DNA of 64,000 nt from Mycobacterium colombiense CECT 3035 (GCF_002105755.1 NZ_CP020821.1:1302001-1366000), one strand, 5' to 3'. Shown: positions 8,131 to 16,522, numbered from the stretch's first letter. Program-made: numbers and translations. The notes: generated by a model from the letters alone, not told the origin.

Positions 8131-9243
8131 ATGGTTTCCGACGCTCGCGCCCTGACCCAGCACATCGGCGAAGTGGCGCTGGTCGATCAGCATGTCCACG
8201 GTTGCTGGCTGACGCCGGGCGACCGGCCGCGATTCGAGAACGCACTCAACGAGGCCAACAGCGAACCCATCACATATTCGGGCTTCGACTCCCAATTAGG
8301 GTTCGCGCTTCGTGCGCATTGCGCACCCGTCCTGGGGCTGCCCAAACACGCTGAACCGCAGGAGTATTGGGAGCGACGCAGCCGATTCGAGGGGGAGGAG
8401 CTGGCGCGGCTGTTCTTGGCGGCCGCCGGCGTGAGTGACTGGCTGGTGGACACCGGGATCGGCAGCGATGATGTCGCCGGGGTCGCCGACATGGCCCGGC
8501 TGTCCGGTGGTCGTGCGCGCGAGGTCGTCCGTCTCGAGGAGGTGGCCGAGCAGGCCGCGCGGGCGCCGGGTGACTACGCGGCGGCCTTCGAGGAGATCCT
8601 GCACCGACGCGCGGCCGGTGCGGTCGGCACCAAATCGATCCTGGCCTACCGGGGCGGGTTCGACGGCGACCTGAGCGAACCGTCGCCGGCGCAGGTCGCC
8701 GACGCGGCGGGCCGCTGGCGCGAGCGCGGCGCCACCCGCTTGCGCGACAGGGTCCTGTTGCGGTTCGGGTTACACCAGGCGCTGCGACTGGGCAAGCCAC
8801 TGCAGTTCCACGTCGGGTTCGGCGACCGTGACTGCGACCTGCACAAGGCCAATCCGATGCTGCTGCTTGACTTTCTGCGCGAGGCGGCGGATGTCCCGGT
8901 CGTGCTGTTGCACTGCTATCCCTACGAACGCGAGGCCGGCTATCTGGCCCAGGCGTTCAACAACGTCTATGTCGACGGCGGTTTGAGCGTCAACCACCTG
9001 GGGGCGCGATCACCGGCATTCCTTGCCCGATTGCTGGAGATGGCGCCGTTTTCCAAGATCCTGTATTCGTCCGACGGGTTCGGCCCGGCAGAGCTGCACT
9101 TCCTCGGTACGGTCCTGTGGCGCCGGGGCATTGATCGGGTGCTGCGCGAGTTCGTGGATCGCGGCGACTGGAGCGAGGCCGACGCCATTCGGGTGGTCGA
9201 CCTCATCGCCCGCGAGAACGCGGCGCGCATCTACCGCGTTTGA
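8131..9243 (+). CDS. Amidohydrolase family TIM-barrel hydrolase (Rv1879-like)
   Basis: This 370-residue metal-dependent amidohydrolase has an early metal-site motif (LVDQHVHGC), a central LQFHVGFGD segment, VVLLHCYPYEREAGY, and a late catalytic Asp region (ILYSSDGFG). The cell location is cytosolic, with no signal peptide. It begins 13 bases after glnA3 (a GTG three bases earlier is an alternative start). The pair resembles the two halves of FluG-type proteins, in which an amidohydrolase domain is fused to a glutamine synthetase-like domain. It may therefore hydrolyse gamma-glutamyl products made by GlnA3 (inference). Confidence 0.83.
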   Translation: MVSDARALTQHIGEVALVDQHVHGCWLTPGDRPRFENALNEANSEPITYSGFDSQLGFALRAHCAPVLGLPKHAEPQEYWERRSRFEGEELARLFLAAAGVSDWLVDTGIGSDDVAGVADMARLSGGRAREVVRLEEVAEQAARAPGDYAAAFEEILHRRAAGAVGTKSILAYRGGFDGDLSEPSPAQVADAAGRWRERGATRLRDRVLLRFGLHQALRLGKPLQFHVGFGDRDCDLHKANPMLLLDFLREAADVPVVLLHCYPYEREAGYLAQAFNNVYVDGGLSVNHLGARSPAFLARLLEMAPFSKILYSSDGFGPAELHFLGTVLWRRGIDRVLREFVDRGDWSEADAIRVVDLIARENAARIYRV

Positions 9244-9262
9244 CCGCCGGCGACGTCGGGGT

Positions 9263-10108
9263 ATGCCTCGCGTCATGGCGACCGCGAAGGGCGTCTTGAA
9301 TTGGGCTCGCGACAAGGTCGTGTCGTGGGTGCCTAAAGCCGACCTTGACCAGCGGGATCCCGATTACATCCGCGATCAGCTGCCCGGAACCTGGTTGCTG
9401 GCGTCGTTCTATTTCCGGGCGGACGTGCGTGGCCTCGACCGCATTCCCGCCGAGGGACCGGTGCTGCTGGTGGGCAACCACAGCGGCGGCAACGTGCCGC
9501 CCGACACCTTCGTGTTCACCCTCGCCTTCTGCTCCTATTTCGGCGTCGAGCGCCCCTTCTACCAGTTGGCCCATGACCTCGTCGTCTCCGCCCCGCCGCT
9601 GGGAGCGTTGCGCAAATTCGGCACGGTCGCCGCTAACCCCGAGAATGCCCGTCTCGCACTGGATTCCGGCGCCGCGCTGCTGGTCTACCCCGGCGGTGAT
9701 TACGAGGTGTTCCGACCCTCGTGGGAACGTCACAAGGTCGACTTCGGCGGGCGCACGGGCTATGTCAAGCTGGCCCGCGAGGCCGGGGTACCGATCGTCC
9801 CCGTCGCGAGCATCGGTGGGCAGGAAAGCGCGCTCTTCCTCAACCGCGGGCAGTGGCTGGCCAAGTTGCTGAAGGCCGACAAGTTGCTTCGGCTCAAGAG
9901 CATCCCGATATCGCTGGCGCTGCCCTGGGGACTCAACATCAGCGACCTGGCGGGCCACATACCGTTGCCCACCAAGATCGTGATCGAGGTTCAAGACCCG
10001 ATCGAGGTCGACGGCGACGATCAAGCGGTGCACGACAAGGTGATGGCCTCCCTGCAGGGGGGCGTCGACCGACTGGCCGCCGAACGACGATTCCCGGTGA
10101 TCGGCTGA
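9263..10108 (+). CDS. Lysophospholipid acyltransferase-like protein
   Basis: This encodes 281 residues with the glycerolipid acyltransferase pattern. The first block is LLVGNHSGGNVPPDTF, a variant of the H-x4-D motif with His and Asp further apart. The third block is VYPGGDYEVFRP, and the fourth has VPIVPVASIGG. Such enzymes transfer acyl groups from acyl-CoA at the inner membrane face. An alternative start is the ATG at 9275; neither has a clear ribosome site. The TGA overlaps the ATG of the SRPBCC gene (TGATG), so the two are translationally coupled. Confidence 0.8.
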   Translation: MPRVMATAKGVLNWARDKVVSWVPKADLDQRDPDYIRDQLPGTWLLASFYFRADVRGLDRIPAEGPVLLVGNHSGGNVPPDTFVFTLAFCSYFGVERPFYQLAHDLVVSAPPLGALRKFGTVAANPENARLALDSGAALLVYPGGDYEVFRPSWERHKVDFGGRTGYVKLAREAGVPIVPVASIGGQESALFLNRGQWLAKLLKADKLLRLKSIPISLALPWGLNISDLAGHIPLPTKIVIEVQDPIEVDGDDQAVHDKVMASLQGGVDRLAAERRFPVIG

Positions 10109-10542
10109 TGCGCGTCGAACGCCGGTGCGTCATCAACGCCGACCGTGCCGCCGTCTGGAAAATCGTCAGCGACCCGGACTGCTACCCGTTGTTCATGGCG
10201 AACCTGGAGCGATGGGAGTCGTCGAACGACAAACCACCGGGCGTCGGTGCGCGGTACACCGTCCACTGGAAAATCGGCTCCGTACCCGTTGGCGGGTTGA
10301 TCGAGGTGGTCGAGTTCGACGACGGCCGAGACCTCGCCTGGGTGGGACTCACCGGCGTAACGCTGCGCGGGCGGATGCGGTTGCGCGACAGGGGCGACGG
10401 CTGCACAAGGGTGACATTTCGGCTGTCGTATCAGGCGCCCGGGGGAATACTTGGGTATATCGCCGATCGGATCGCCGTGCGCCAGGTGGGACGCACACTG
10501 ACGGAAACGTTGAAACGCCTCCGGAAACTGGCCGAGTCGTAG
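10108..10542 (+). CDS. SRPBCC (START-like) family protein
   Basis: The product has 144 residues and the Bet v1/START-like fold. It shows an N-terminal strand (RRCVINADRAAVWKIVSDPDCYP), a central antiparallel sheet (VGARYTVHWKIGSVPVGG) and a long C-terminal helix (VGRTLTETLKRLRKLAES). These proteins bind hydrophobic ligands or act as cyclases. The start codon shares one base with the stop of the acyltransferase gene, which suggests a lipid-linked role. It is convergent with the SnoaL-like gene 15 bases away. Confidence 0.8.
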   Translation: MRVERRCVINADRAAVWKIVSDPDCYPLFMANLERWESSNDKPPGVGARYTVHWKIGSVPVGGLIEVVEFDDGRDLAWVGLTGVTLRGRMRLRDRGDGCTRVTFRLSYQAPGGILGYIADRIAVRQVGRTLTETLKRLRKLAES

Positions 10543-10557
10543 CCGCGAAAAGCGTTG

Positions 10558-11016
10558 TCAGACCAGCGCCGAGGCGTCGAACACCCAGCTCACGTCGCCC
10601 GTTGCCAAGCCCTCGAAGTGGTTGGGGGGAGCGAAGGCCACCAGGCTGTTGAAGTCCCAATAGTCTTTCCACACAGTCACTTTGCCGTCGATGACCTGGT
10701 GGACGGTCACGAACCGCAGCACGCCCTGCTCGCCGGTGGCGAATGTCCAGGTCTCGGAGTGCTCGTAGAGCACGTCGGAGCCGTTAGACACCAGCACGCC
10801 GGTGTGGTTCTCGTAGCCGGCCAACTGCTCGAGACCCATCCTGAGGCGTTTGACGATGTCGTCGGGCCCACGGGCCGACAGCGCGGGAACCGGCATGTCG
10901 ACGTAGAGGCAGTCGTCGGACAGGAAGGTCTTGATCGCTTCCCAATCGCGCCGCGAAAGGGCCTGCCACAGCCCGCGTACGACATCCTCGACCGCGATCA
11001 TAGATACCTCTGTCAT
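10558..11016 (-). CDS. Limonene-1,2-epoxide hydrolase/SnoaL-like (NTF2 fold) protein
   Basis: This 152-residue cone-shaped NTF2-like protein opens with a helix (VVRGLWQALSRRDWEAIKTFL). LYVDMPVP, HQVIDGKVTVWKDYWD and a Phe/Trp-rich C-terminus follow. The limonene-epoxide hydrolase branch uses an Asp-Arg-Asp set; the DMPVP and WKDYWD segments are compatible, but the assignment is not proven. A second start at Met6 is possible. The IS481-type element begins 73 bases upstream of this gene. Confidence 0.72.
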   Translation of the reverse strand: MTEVSMIAVEDVVRGLWQALSRRDWEAIKTFLSDDCLYVDMPVPALSARGPDDIVKRLRMGLEQLAGYENHTGVLVSNGSDVLYEHSETWTFATGEQGVLRFVTVHQVIDGKVTVWKDYWDFNSLVAFAPPNHFEGLATGDVSWVFDASALV

Positions 11017-11083
11017 AACGGCACATAAAACTCCGTTGCCGCCCCGGTGTCAATAAGTCGGGTGATACCCGCGGCGGTGGACC

Positions 11084-11089
11084 GCTAGC
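11084..11089. repeat. Left target-site copy (GCTAGC) of the IS element
   Basis: GCTAGC abuts the left IS end and ACTAGC (12178-12183) abuts the right end. Both fit NCTAGN, the known duplicated target of IS481-type elements, and differ at one of six bases. Confidence 0.75.
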
Positions 11090-11114
11090 TGTACTCGGCA
11101 CTCACATTGGTGAC
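11090..11114 (+). repeat. IS481-type terminal inverted repeat, left
   Basis: This starts TGTACTCGGCA and pairs with 12153-12177 read on the minus strand (TGTACCCGGCA). Twenty of 25 positions agree, including TGTAC, CGGCA, ACATTG and TGAC. Confidence 0.85.
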
Positions 11115-12076
11115 AGTCGGCTGATCGGGGGCTGGCCTCCGATTGCTGAGTGGCGGCGTTGATTGTTGTAGTGCTGTAGCCAGGGCGCAAGGGCTGCGCA
11201 GCGGGCGTCGTTGGTGATGAACACCTGCCGGTAGGCCCATTCGGTCTGCAGGGTGCGGTTGTAGCGCTCCACCTTGCCGTTCTGCCAGGGACAGTGCGGC
11301 TTGATGAAGACGTGCTTGGCGCCGAGACCGGCGATGACTCCGGCGACGTCGTTGGATCGTCGGTAGCTGAAGTGGTTGTCAGTGATCACGCGTTCGATGG
11401 TGGTGATCCCGCAGGTGCAGAAGTAGTTGGCAGCGCGGACCAGAAATGCTGCGCAGGTGGCGCCCTTCTCGTCGGGAAGGATCTCGGAATACGCCAAGCG
11501 GGAGTGGTCGTCGATGGCTGAGTGCACGTAGTCGTATCCGATGCGAGCTTTCTTGGCGAGGCTGCTTCGGCCCATCTGCGGACCGTGAGCCTTCCATCCG
11601 CCGCCGTCGGGTATACGTCCAATCTTTTTGACGTCCATGTGAATCAGCTCGCCGGGACGCGATCGCTCGTAGCGCACAGTGGTGGCTTTTGATGCTCGGA
11701 TCACCGCCCCGGTCAACGGGTCGCAGTCACGCAAGTACGGCAGCTGGTGGCGGCGCAGGATCGCGCTGACCGTGCGGGCCGGCACGCCCAACTCGTCGGC
11801 GATCCACTGCTGACCACGGCGTGCCGAGATGCGCAACGCGACGACAGCGGACTCCACATCGGGTGGTGTGCGGTGCGGGCAACGATGGGGACGCGAGGAC
11901 CGATCAATCAGGCCAGCAGAACCCTCATCGAGAAATCGGCGCACCCATCGATAGACACATTGCCGAGACACACCGAGCTCGGCAGCGACGTGAGCGGGTT
12001 TACGTCCACCGGTGAGGACACGATCGACGAGAAGTTGTCGACCGTGAACGGTCAACCGAGCATTACCGTGAGACAC
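11102..12076 (-). CDS. IS481-family transposase (DDE)
   Basis: The 324-residue transposase carries an N-terminal helix-turn-helix (residues 12-50, with AAELGVSRQCVYRW) and a second HTH (about 75-110). An RNase H-like catalytic core follows, with Asp148 (HMDVKK), Asp233 (ITDN) and Glu270 (NGKVERYN), the complete DDE set. It would cut and insert its own element. The start is GTG, with GGAGGT seven bases upstream; that site lies in one arm of an 11-bp inverted repeat, so it can be masked. The frame is full length with no stops. Confidence 0.94.
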   Translation of the reverse strand: MSHGNARLTVHGRQLLVDRVLTGGRKPAHVAAELGVSRQCVYRWVRRFLDEGSAGLIDRSSRPHRCPHRTPPDVESAVVALRISARRGQQWIADELGVPARTVSAILRRHQLPYLRDCDPLTGAVIRASKATTVRYERSRPGELIHMDVKKIGRIPDGGGWKAHGPQMGRSSLAKKARIGYDYVHSAIDDHSRLAYSEILPDEKGATCAAFLVRAANYFCTCGITTIERVITDNHFSYRRSNDVAGVIAGLGAKHVFIKPHCPWQNGKVERYNRTLQTEWAYRQVFITNDARCAALAPWLQHYNNQRRHSAIGGQPPISRLSPM

Positions 12077-12134
12077 GAGGACCTCCGTGCGCGAGTAGAG
12101 ACGTCAGACATCTCCACTAAGCCCGGAGGTCCTC
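12077..12134 (-). promoter_or_regulatory. Hairpin sequestering the transposase ribosome binding site
   Basis: On the transcribed (minus) strand, GAGGACCTCCG (12134-12124) is the exact reverse complement of CGGAGGTCCTC (12087-12077), which contains the GGAGGT site just before the GTG start. A transcript reading in from cyp140 would contain both arms and hide the site. One starting inside the 36-base loop would not. This kind of protection against read-through is known in other IS families; here it is inferred. Confidence 0.65.
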
Positions 12135-12152
12135 CCTTCCGACAGCTAAACC

Positions 12153-12177
12153 GTCAACAATGTCCCTGCCGGGTACA
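12153..12177 (-). repeat. IS481-type terminal inverted repeat, right
   Basis: Read on the minus strand this begins TGTACCCGGCA and matches the left end at 20 of 25 positions. ACTAGC (12178-12183) directly outside is the right target-site copy and holds the reversed cyp140 stop codon. Confidence 0.85.
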
Positions 12178-12178
12178 A

Positions 12179-13501
12179 CTAGCCGTCCACCGCGGCCATC
12201 GACCGGACGGGTCCCAGGTTCACCGGCAACGACGACCACCCCCGCAGGACGCGGGTTTCGCGCCTGCTTCCGGCACCCGCCGCGCGCACGTCGGGGAAGC
12301 GGTCGAAAAACGTGCGCAGTCCGACTTCGCCCTCGGCACGCGCGAGGGCGGCGCCGAGGCAGAAGTGCCTGCCCCCGGAGAACGCGAGATGCCTTCCGGC
12401 GTTCTCCCTTTCGATGTCGAAGCGGTGCGGGTCGGGGAAGACGGCGGGATCCCGGTTGGCGGCGGCCAGATACACCAGCACCAAATCGCCACGTTCGAGC
12501 TGCCGGCCGGCTATCTCGACGTCGGCCCGCGCCAATCGCGCGGTGAGCTGCACCGGCGATTCCAGCCGCAGGATCTCTTCGACGGCGTTGGGCCACAATT
12601 CGGGGCGCCGCCGCAGGGTGTCGAGGTGCTGCGGCGCGTCCAGCAGCATGCGAATCCCGTTGCCCAGCAGGTTCACCGTGGTCTCGAATCCGGCGGCCAA
12701 CACCAGACCGGCGATCGCCTGCAACTCTTTTTCGTTGAGATACGTTTCCGCAGAGCCGCTTTCGGCGGTCTGGATCAGTTGGCTCATCAGGTTGTCGCTG
12801 GGGTCCAGACGCAGCTGCTGCAGGTGCTCGTCAAGCCAGGAGCTGAAGCCGGCGATGCCATCCTGCACGCTGCGGTACTGCCGCCACGGCAATCCGATGT
12901 CAAGACTCGGCGCGGCCAGTTCACCGAACTCCAGCACGCGGCGCCGCTCGGCCTCCGGCACCCCGAGGATCTCGCTGATGATCGAAACCGGAAGTTGCGC
13001 GCAGTACCGCCGGACGATGTCCACGACACCCAGCTCGCCGGCCAGCCGATCCAACAGCTCGGCGGCAGTCTGCTCCACCCGATCTCGCAGCGCGGCAACC
13101 GCTCTGGGGGTGAACACCGCCGATACGGTCTTGCGGTAGCGGGTATGGTCGGGCGGCTCGACCGCCAGTAACGACGGCGCCCGCAGCGGATGCAGAAGGT
13201 CGTCGCGGGTCCGGCGCTCCAGCCATCGCAGCGGCGCAGGCAGGTTCGACCCGAAGATCAGCACCCGGAAGTCATCGGACCGCAGCAGCTCGTGAGCGAG
13301 CGCGTGATCGGCCGTCAGATAGGCGACTCGGCCCTTCACCAGCTTGCCCCGGGCGCGGACCTCGTCGTAGTAGCGCACCGGGTCGGCGGCCACCGCCGGA
13401 TCGGCGATCAGCCTGGCCTGAACATCACCGCGCCGGGCCCCGAGCGCCGCGGCTCCGCGGATGAAGCCGTGCATCGCGAACCAGTGCAATCGTTCCTTCA
13501 C
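12179..13501 (-). CDS. cyp140: Cytochrome P450 CYP140
   Basis: This 440-residue soluble P450 has the heme-binding loop FSGGRHFCLG, with the cysteine ligand near residue 381. The I-helix oxygen-binding motif AGFETT and the K-helix ExxR (EILR) are present. The N-terminus (KERLHWFAMHGFIRGAA) and the position next to lppE identify CYP140, whose substrate is not established. The start is GTG after a strong GGGAGGG site. The stop codon lies within the IS target duplication, so insertion did not change the protein. The natural terminator appears to have been split by the element. Confidence 0.93.
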   Translation of the reverse strand: MKERLHWFAMHGFIRGAAALGARRGDVQARLIADPAVAADPVRYYDEVRARGKLVKGRVAYLTADHALAHELLRSDDFRVLIFGSNLPAPLRWLERRTRDDLLHPLRAPSLLAVEPPDHTRYRKTVSAVFTPRAVAALRDRVEQTAAELLDRLAGELGVVDIVRRYCAQLPVSIISEILGVPEAERRRVLEFGELAAPSLDIGLPWRQYRSVQDGIAGFSSWLDEHLQQLRLDPSDNLMSQLIQTAESGSAETYLNEKELQAIAGLVLAAGFETTVNLLGNGIRMLLDAPQHLDTLRRRPELWPNAVEEILRLESPVQLTARLARADVEIAGRQLERGDLVLVYLAAANRDPAVFPDPHRFDIERENAGRHLAFSGGRHFCLGAALARAEGEVGLRTFFDRFPDVRAAGAGSRRETRVLRGWSSLPVNLGPVRSMAAVDG

Positions 13502-13557
13502 CGGCCCTCCCTCGTTCGGGGTGTCGGTACGAGCCTAGGCCCCGATCGCCTGGAGAG

Positions 13558-13980
13558 TCAGCACTGCGCGACGATTTTGAAGTCGGTGGTCACCACTTTG
13601 TTGGGGTTGCTGCTGTTGATGCCGTACGCGCTGCCGGTGATGGTGTACGCGTCGTTGGTGAGGTCGACGTGCGCGTCTCCCACCCCGCCTTGCCAGAAGC
13701 TGCCGGTGAAGCCGTCGACGTTGCGAATCTTCACCCACTGCGGCATCACCCGGTAACCGCTGAGCAGCACCACCGCCTCGACTCCGCCATCGTGGTCCGG
13801 GATGTCGATGCTGCGGTACATCTGGTCCTGGTGGCACGCCGGGGGTCGCGTCGTATGGGTGGCGCCGTCGATGGTCAGGCGCGCGGCCCGGCGCGGTGTC
13901 GTCTGGGCCGCGCTGCACCCCGCGACGCTCACGACGACCGCCGTCAGGGCCAAAGCGACTGCGAGCAACCGATTTCGCAC
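13558..13980 (-). CDS. lppE: Lipoprotein LppE (19-kDa antigen/LpqH-like family)
   Basis: The product has 140 residues, with a signal peptide and lipobox VAGC; Cys22 would be lipidated after export. The mature part has the LpqH-type C-terminal pattern (YTITGSAYGINSSNPNKV, then DFKIVAQC) and a Cys pair likely to form a disulfide. It would be anchored on the outer face of the plasma membrane. The GTG start follows AAGGAGG at good spacing. It sits 12 bases after the SDR gene, so it is probably co-transcribed with it. Function unknown. Confidence 0.88.
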   Translation of the reverse strand: MRNRLLAVALALTAVVVSVAGCSAAQTTPRRAARLTIDGATHTTRPPACHQDQMYRSIDIPDHDGGVEAVVLLSGYRVMPQWVKIRNVDGFTGSFWQGGVGDAHVDLTNDAYTITGSAYGINSSNPNKVVTTDFKIVAQC

Positions 13981-13992
13981 CAGCCGACCTCC

Positions 13993-14826
13993 TTATCGTT
14001 GCTTCGGCACAAGCCTGGGTAGGGATTTGACGATGCTGCGTCGCACGAATTCCGGGCTCAGGCCTTTGAACAAGTCGATCAGCCGAATGCTCTTCGGCAC
14101 GTACCAGTGCAACCGCTTCTGATTGTGGTAGGCCTGCCACGCCGTCTCGGCCACGCTGCTCGCCGGCATCAACCGGAGCATGCCCTTCTTGGGCGCGGTG
14201 GCCCGTAGTTGCTCGGCTGTCATGGGTGCGGCGCCGTCGTCGGAGTGGTTGGTCGTCGTCGTGAGGATGGCGGTGTCGATCAGACCGGGCAGCACGTCGG
14301 CGACGCGCACCCCGTGCCGCTGCCACTCCACGCTCAGGGCCTCGGTGAGCCCTTTGACCGCGTGCTTGGTGGACGAGTAGACGGCCAGGCGCGGCATGCC
14401 ATAGGTGCCCGAGGAGGACGACGTCGAAAACATCAGGCTGCCAGGGGATTTCTTCAGGTAGGGCAGCGAGGCGTAGGCGCCGGTGAGTACCGCCTTGAAG
14501 TTCACGTCGACGACGCGCATCGCGGCGTCGTAAGGCACGTCCTCGAACCAGCCGGATTCGCCGATGCCGGCGTTGTTCCACATCATGTCCAGGCCGCCAC
14601 CGGCGTTGCCGGCGCAGAAGTCGGCCAGGGCGCCGTCGAGGGCCGCCTTGTCCGTCACATCGACGGCGCGGGTCCACAGCCGATCGGTACCGAGCTCGCC
14701 GGCCAGGGCCGCCAGGCCGGCGTCGTTGCGGTCGACCGCGCCCACCCGCCAACCCTTGGCGTGGAACAGCTTTGCTCCCTCGCGGCCCATGCCGCTGCCC
14801 GCGCCGGTGATGAAGACCGATTTCAC
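13993..14826 (-). CDS. Short-chain dehydrogenase/reductase (Rv1882c-like)
   Basis: This encodes 277 residues, the same length as the M. tuberculosis counterpart. It has a classical Rossmann N-terminus (TGAGSGMG), NNAG, catalytic Ser (STSSSSGTYG) and YSSTK. The enzyme would oxidise or reduce an alcohol/carbonyl substrate with NAD(P). The GTG at 14826 is chosen because it starts right at the first Rossmann strand and lies 5 bases after the stop of the preceding SRPBCC gene; an upstream extension would overlap that gene. The C-terminal 50 residues (LHWYVPKSIRLIDLFKGL) are an added helical tail. Confidence 0.88.
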   Translation of the reverse strand: MKSVFITGAGSGMGREGAKLFHAKGWRVGAVDRNDAGLAALAGELGTDRLWTRAVDVTDKAALDGALADFCAGNAGGGLDMMWNNAGIGESGWFEDVPYDAAMRVVDVNFKAVLTGAYASLPYLKKSPGSLMFSTSSSSGTYGMPRLAVYSSTKHAVKGLTEALSVEWQRHGVRVADVLPGLIDTAILTTTTNHSDDGAAPMTAEQLRATAPKKGMLRLMPASSVAETAWQAYHNQKRLHWYVPKSIRLIDLFKGLSPEFVRRSIVKSLPRLVPKQR

Positions 14827-14831
14827 GCGCG

Positions 14832-15299
14832 TCAGCCCGCCTCGACGACGTCTTTGATGCGGTTCAGCGTCTTGGTCATGTCGCGGATATTGCGGCGCTT
14901 GCGCAGAAAGCCGCCGAACAACCAGTACACGCCGAGCCATGGTGCCGGGTTGAGCCGGAACGACTCGGTGACGTCGGTCCCGCCGTCGCTGGGCGCCAGG
15001 CGATAATGCCAGTTGTTGACCGGCCTGTCACCGAGCAGCACCGTGAACCCGAATTCGCGGCCCGGTTCACACGCGGTGACCTTGCACGTCGTCCAGTACA
15101 CCGGGCCCATCTCGTTGCGCTTGACGTGGCCGCGGAATTTGGCACCGAGCGCCGGGCCGGTCGCGTCGCCCAGCCACTCGGCTTCAAAAACCTCCGGGGA
15201 GAACTTTCCGGTGTTGCGGACATCTGCGATGAGATCCCAGATCTTGGCCGCAGGCGCCGCCATGTGAACAGTCGCCGAACCTTCCATGGGCTGATCCAA
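14832..15299 (-). CDS. SRPBCC family protein (Rv1883c-like)
   Basis: This 155-residue START/Bet v1-type ligand-binding protein has GSATVHMAAPAAKIWDLIADV at the N-terminus, FRGHVKRNEMGPVYW centrally and a C-terminal helix (RNIRDMTKTLNRIKDV). A start four residues later (MEGSAT) is equally possible. It lies between rpfC and the SDR gene, with 5 bases to the latter, so the two probably share a transcript. Ligand unknown. Confidence 0.8.
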   Translation of the reverse strand: MDQPMEGSATVHMAAPAAKIWDLIADVRNTGKFSPEVFEAEWLGDATGPALGAKFRGHVKRNEMGPVYWTTCKVTACEPGREFGFTVLLGDRPVNNWHYRLAPSDGGTDVTESFRLNPAPWLGVYWLFGGFLRKRRNIRDMTKTLNRIKDVVEAG

Positions 15300-15340
15300 A
15301 CACAGCAGGGCGCCGGGTCATAGACCGCAGGTGCGTTTCG

Positions 15341-15751
15341 TCAGTGCGGGACGGCCGCCTGGATCAGGCCGTTGATGATCTGCTTGATGCCCTGCGCCGG
15401 GTGCGAGTACCAACCGATCGGCAGCCCGGAATTCGCGCCGCACTTCGGCCAGGCCTCCACGCCCTCTTCGGCGAAAACCCGGTTGGCCACGGCGATTTGC
15501 TGCTCCCTGGACGCGGCTGCGGGGTTCCCGACGCCGCCGTAACGGGCCCACGTGCTCGGTTTGAATTGCAGCCCACCGTATTCGCCGTTCCCGGTGTTGG
15601 CGTGCCAGTTGCCACCGGATTCGCATTGAGCGATCGCGTCCCAGTTGGGGGTGGGTTCCGCGCTCACCACACCCGCGGACGAAGCCATCGACGCTGCAAT
15701 GAACCCGCCGACCGCTACGGACTTGACGAGAAGCTTGCAGAGATATTTCAT
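15341..15751 (-). CDS. rpfC: Resuscitation-promoting factor RpfC
   Basis: This 136-residue secreted transglycosylase-like enzyme cleaves peptidoglycan and promotes exit from dormancy. A signal peptide of about 31 residues ([12 protein letters not shown] to VVSA) precedes the Rpf domain. That domain holds [20 protein letters not shown] with the catalytic Glu44, then [11 protein letters not shown], and a second conserved Cys (WPKCG). It is a minimal Rpf with no LysM or G5 domain. The ATG at 15751 is chosen because it begins the signal peptide. It lies downstream of the secreted chorismate mutase and fbpB genes. Confidence 0.94.
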   Translation of the reverse strand: MKYLCKLLVKSVAVGGFIAASMASSAGVVSAEPTPNWDAIAQCESGGNWHANTGNGEYGGLQFKPSTWARYGGVGNPAAASREQQIAVANRVFAEEGVEAWPKCGANSGLPIGWYSHPAQGIKQIINGLIQAAVPH

Positions 15752-15883
15752 GTCCAGGATTTCGGCGCGTGTGGCCAAAGCGTTACCTATTCGAAAATGG
15801 CGTGAGATATGCCATCTATCTGCGGAGATCGCTTTTTTAGCAGGCCAAATCGGACCGTTAGAAATCGGTGAGGAAAAATTAAA

Positions 15884-16468
15884 TTATCGCTGGCAATACG
15901 ACTGCGTCGCTGATGAGAGGGCCTTTTGGTACAGGCCGTCGAGCCGGCGATCACGGATGACCTCGTTCCGCGCCGCGCCCAGTTGCGCGGCGCATTCCGG
16001 AGAGTGCAGCAGGTTCCAGTCGTCCGAAATCTGGGCCACCATCGCCCGGTTGAAGGCGTCGATCGATGAGCGCGAGGCCGACAGGTCCGGCGAATCGCCC
16101 GGAGCGCTTGCCGGGTTCAGCTTCCAGTCCGCGAACCGGCTGTATTCGATGGCCTCGGTGGCGCCGATCTGGTCCCCGAAGACCCGGGTGACGTAGTCGC
16201 GGTCGACGTGCGCGGCGTCGGCCTCGTCGCCCAGCCTGGCCAACTCCTGCTGGACGCGGACCGGGTCTTCGATGGCGCCGTGCTGATTCCACTTGTAGGC
16301 GGCGACCGGCTCGGCAACCTGCAGCCGTTGCGCGGCGGCGTCGACCAAGGGGGTCAGCGGGCTCGCCGGGTCGGCCCGAACCGGTGCCGCGAGCATCGCA
16401 AGGCCCACGGTCACCGCGCCACACCGCGCGGCTGCGGTCAGGCGCGGCCGGTGAACGCTGCGGTGCAT
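15884..16468 (-). CDS. Secreted chorismate mutase (AroQ gamma type, Rv1885c-like)
   Basis: The 194-residue precursor has an N-terminal signal peptide (MLAAPVRA) and an all-helical AroQ-gamma domain. It would convert chorismate to prephenate outside the cytoplasm. The segments [48 protein letters not shown] and the C-terminal QSYCQR match the family, including the Arg, Lys, Thr-Glu and Arg positions known from the tuberculosis enzyme. The ATG at 16468 starts the signal peptide. A role in host interaction is suspected for this family but not shown by sequence. Confidence 0.9.
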   Translation of the reverse strand: MHRSVHRPRLTAAARCGAVTVGLAMLAAPVRADPASPLTPLVDAAAQRLQVAEPVAAYKWNQHGAIEDPVRVQQELARLGDEADAAHVDRDYVTRVFGDQIGATEAIEYSRFADWKLNPASAPGDSPDLSASRSSIDAFNRAMVAQISDDWNLLHSPECAAQLGAARNEVIRDRRLDGLYQKALSSATQSYCQR

Positions 16469-16522
16469 GACGACGATTCTGGCGTGTCGGTCACCCGCGC
16501 CGGGCAGCCGGACCCCTTGACG

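Larger units (their letters stand above)
11090..12177 (-). mobile_element. IS481-family insertion sequence, complete, 1088 bp
   Basis: The ends are imperfect 25-bp inverted repeats (20 of 25 identical) starting with TGTAC: 11090-11114 and 12153-12177. One transposase gene fills the interior. The element lies between the SnoaL-like gene and cyp140, with its right target copy covering the cyp140 stop codon. Joining the flanks recreates a hairpin (GCGGTGGAC / GTCCACCGC) with CTAG in its loop, so the element appears to have landed inside the cyp140 terminator. Both cyp140 and the transposase remain intact, suggesting a recent insertion. Confidence 0.9.
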
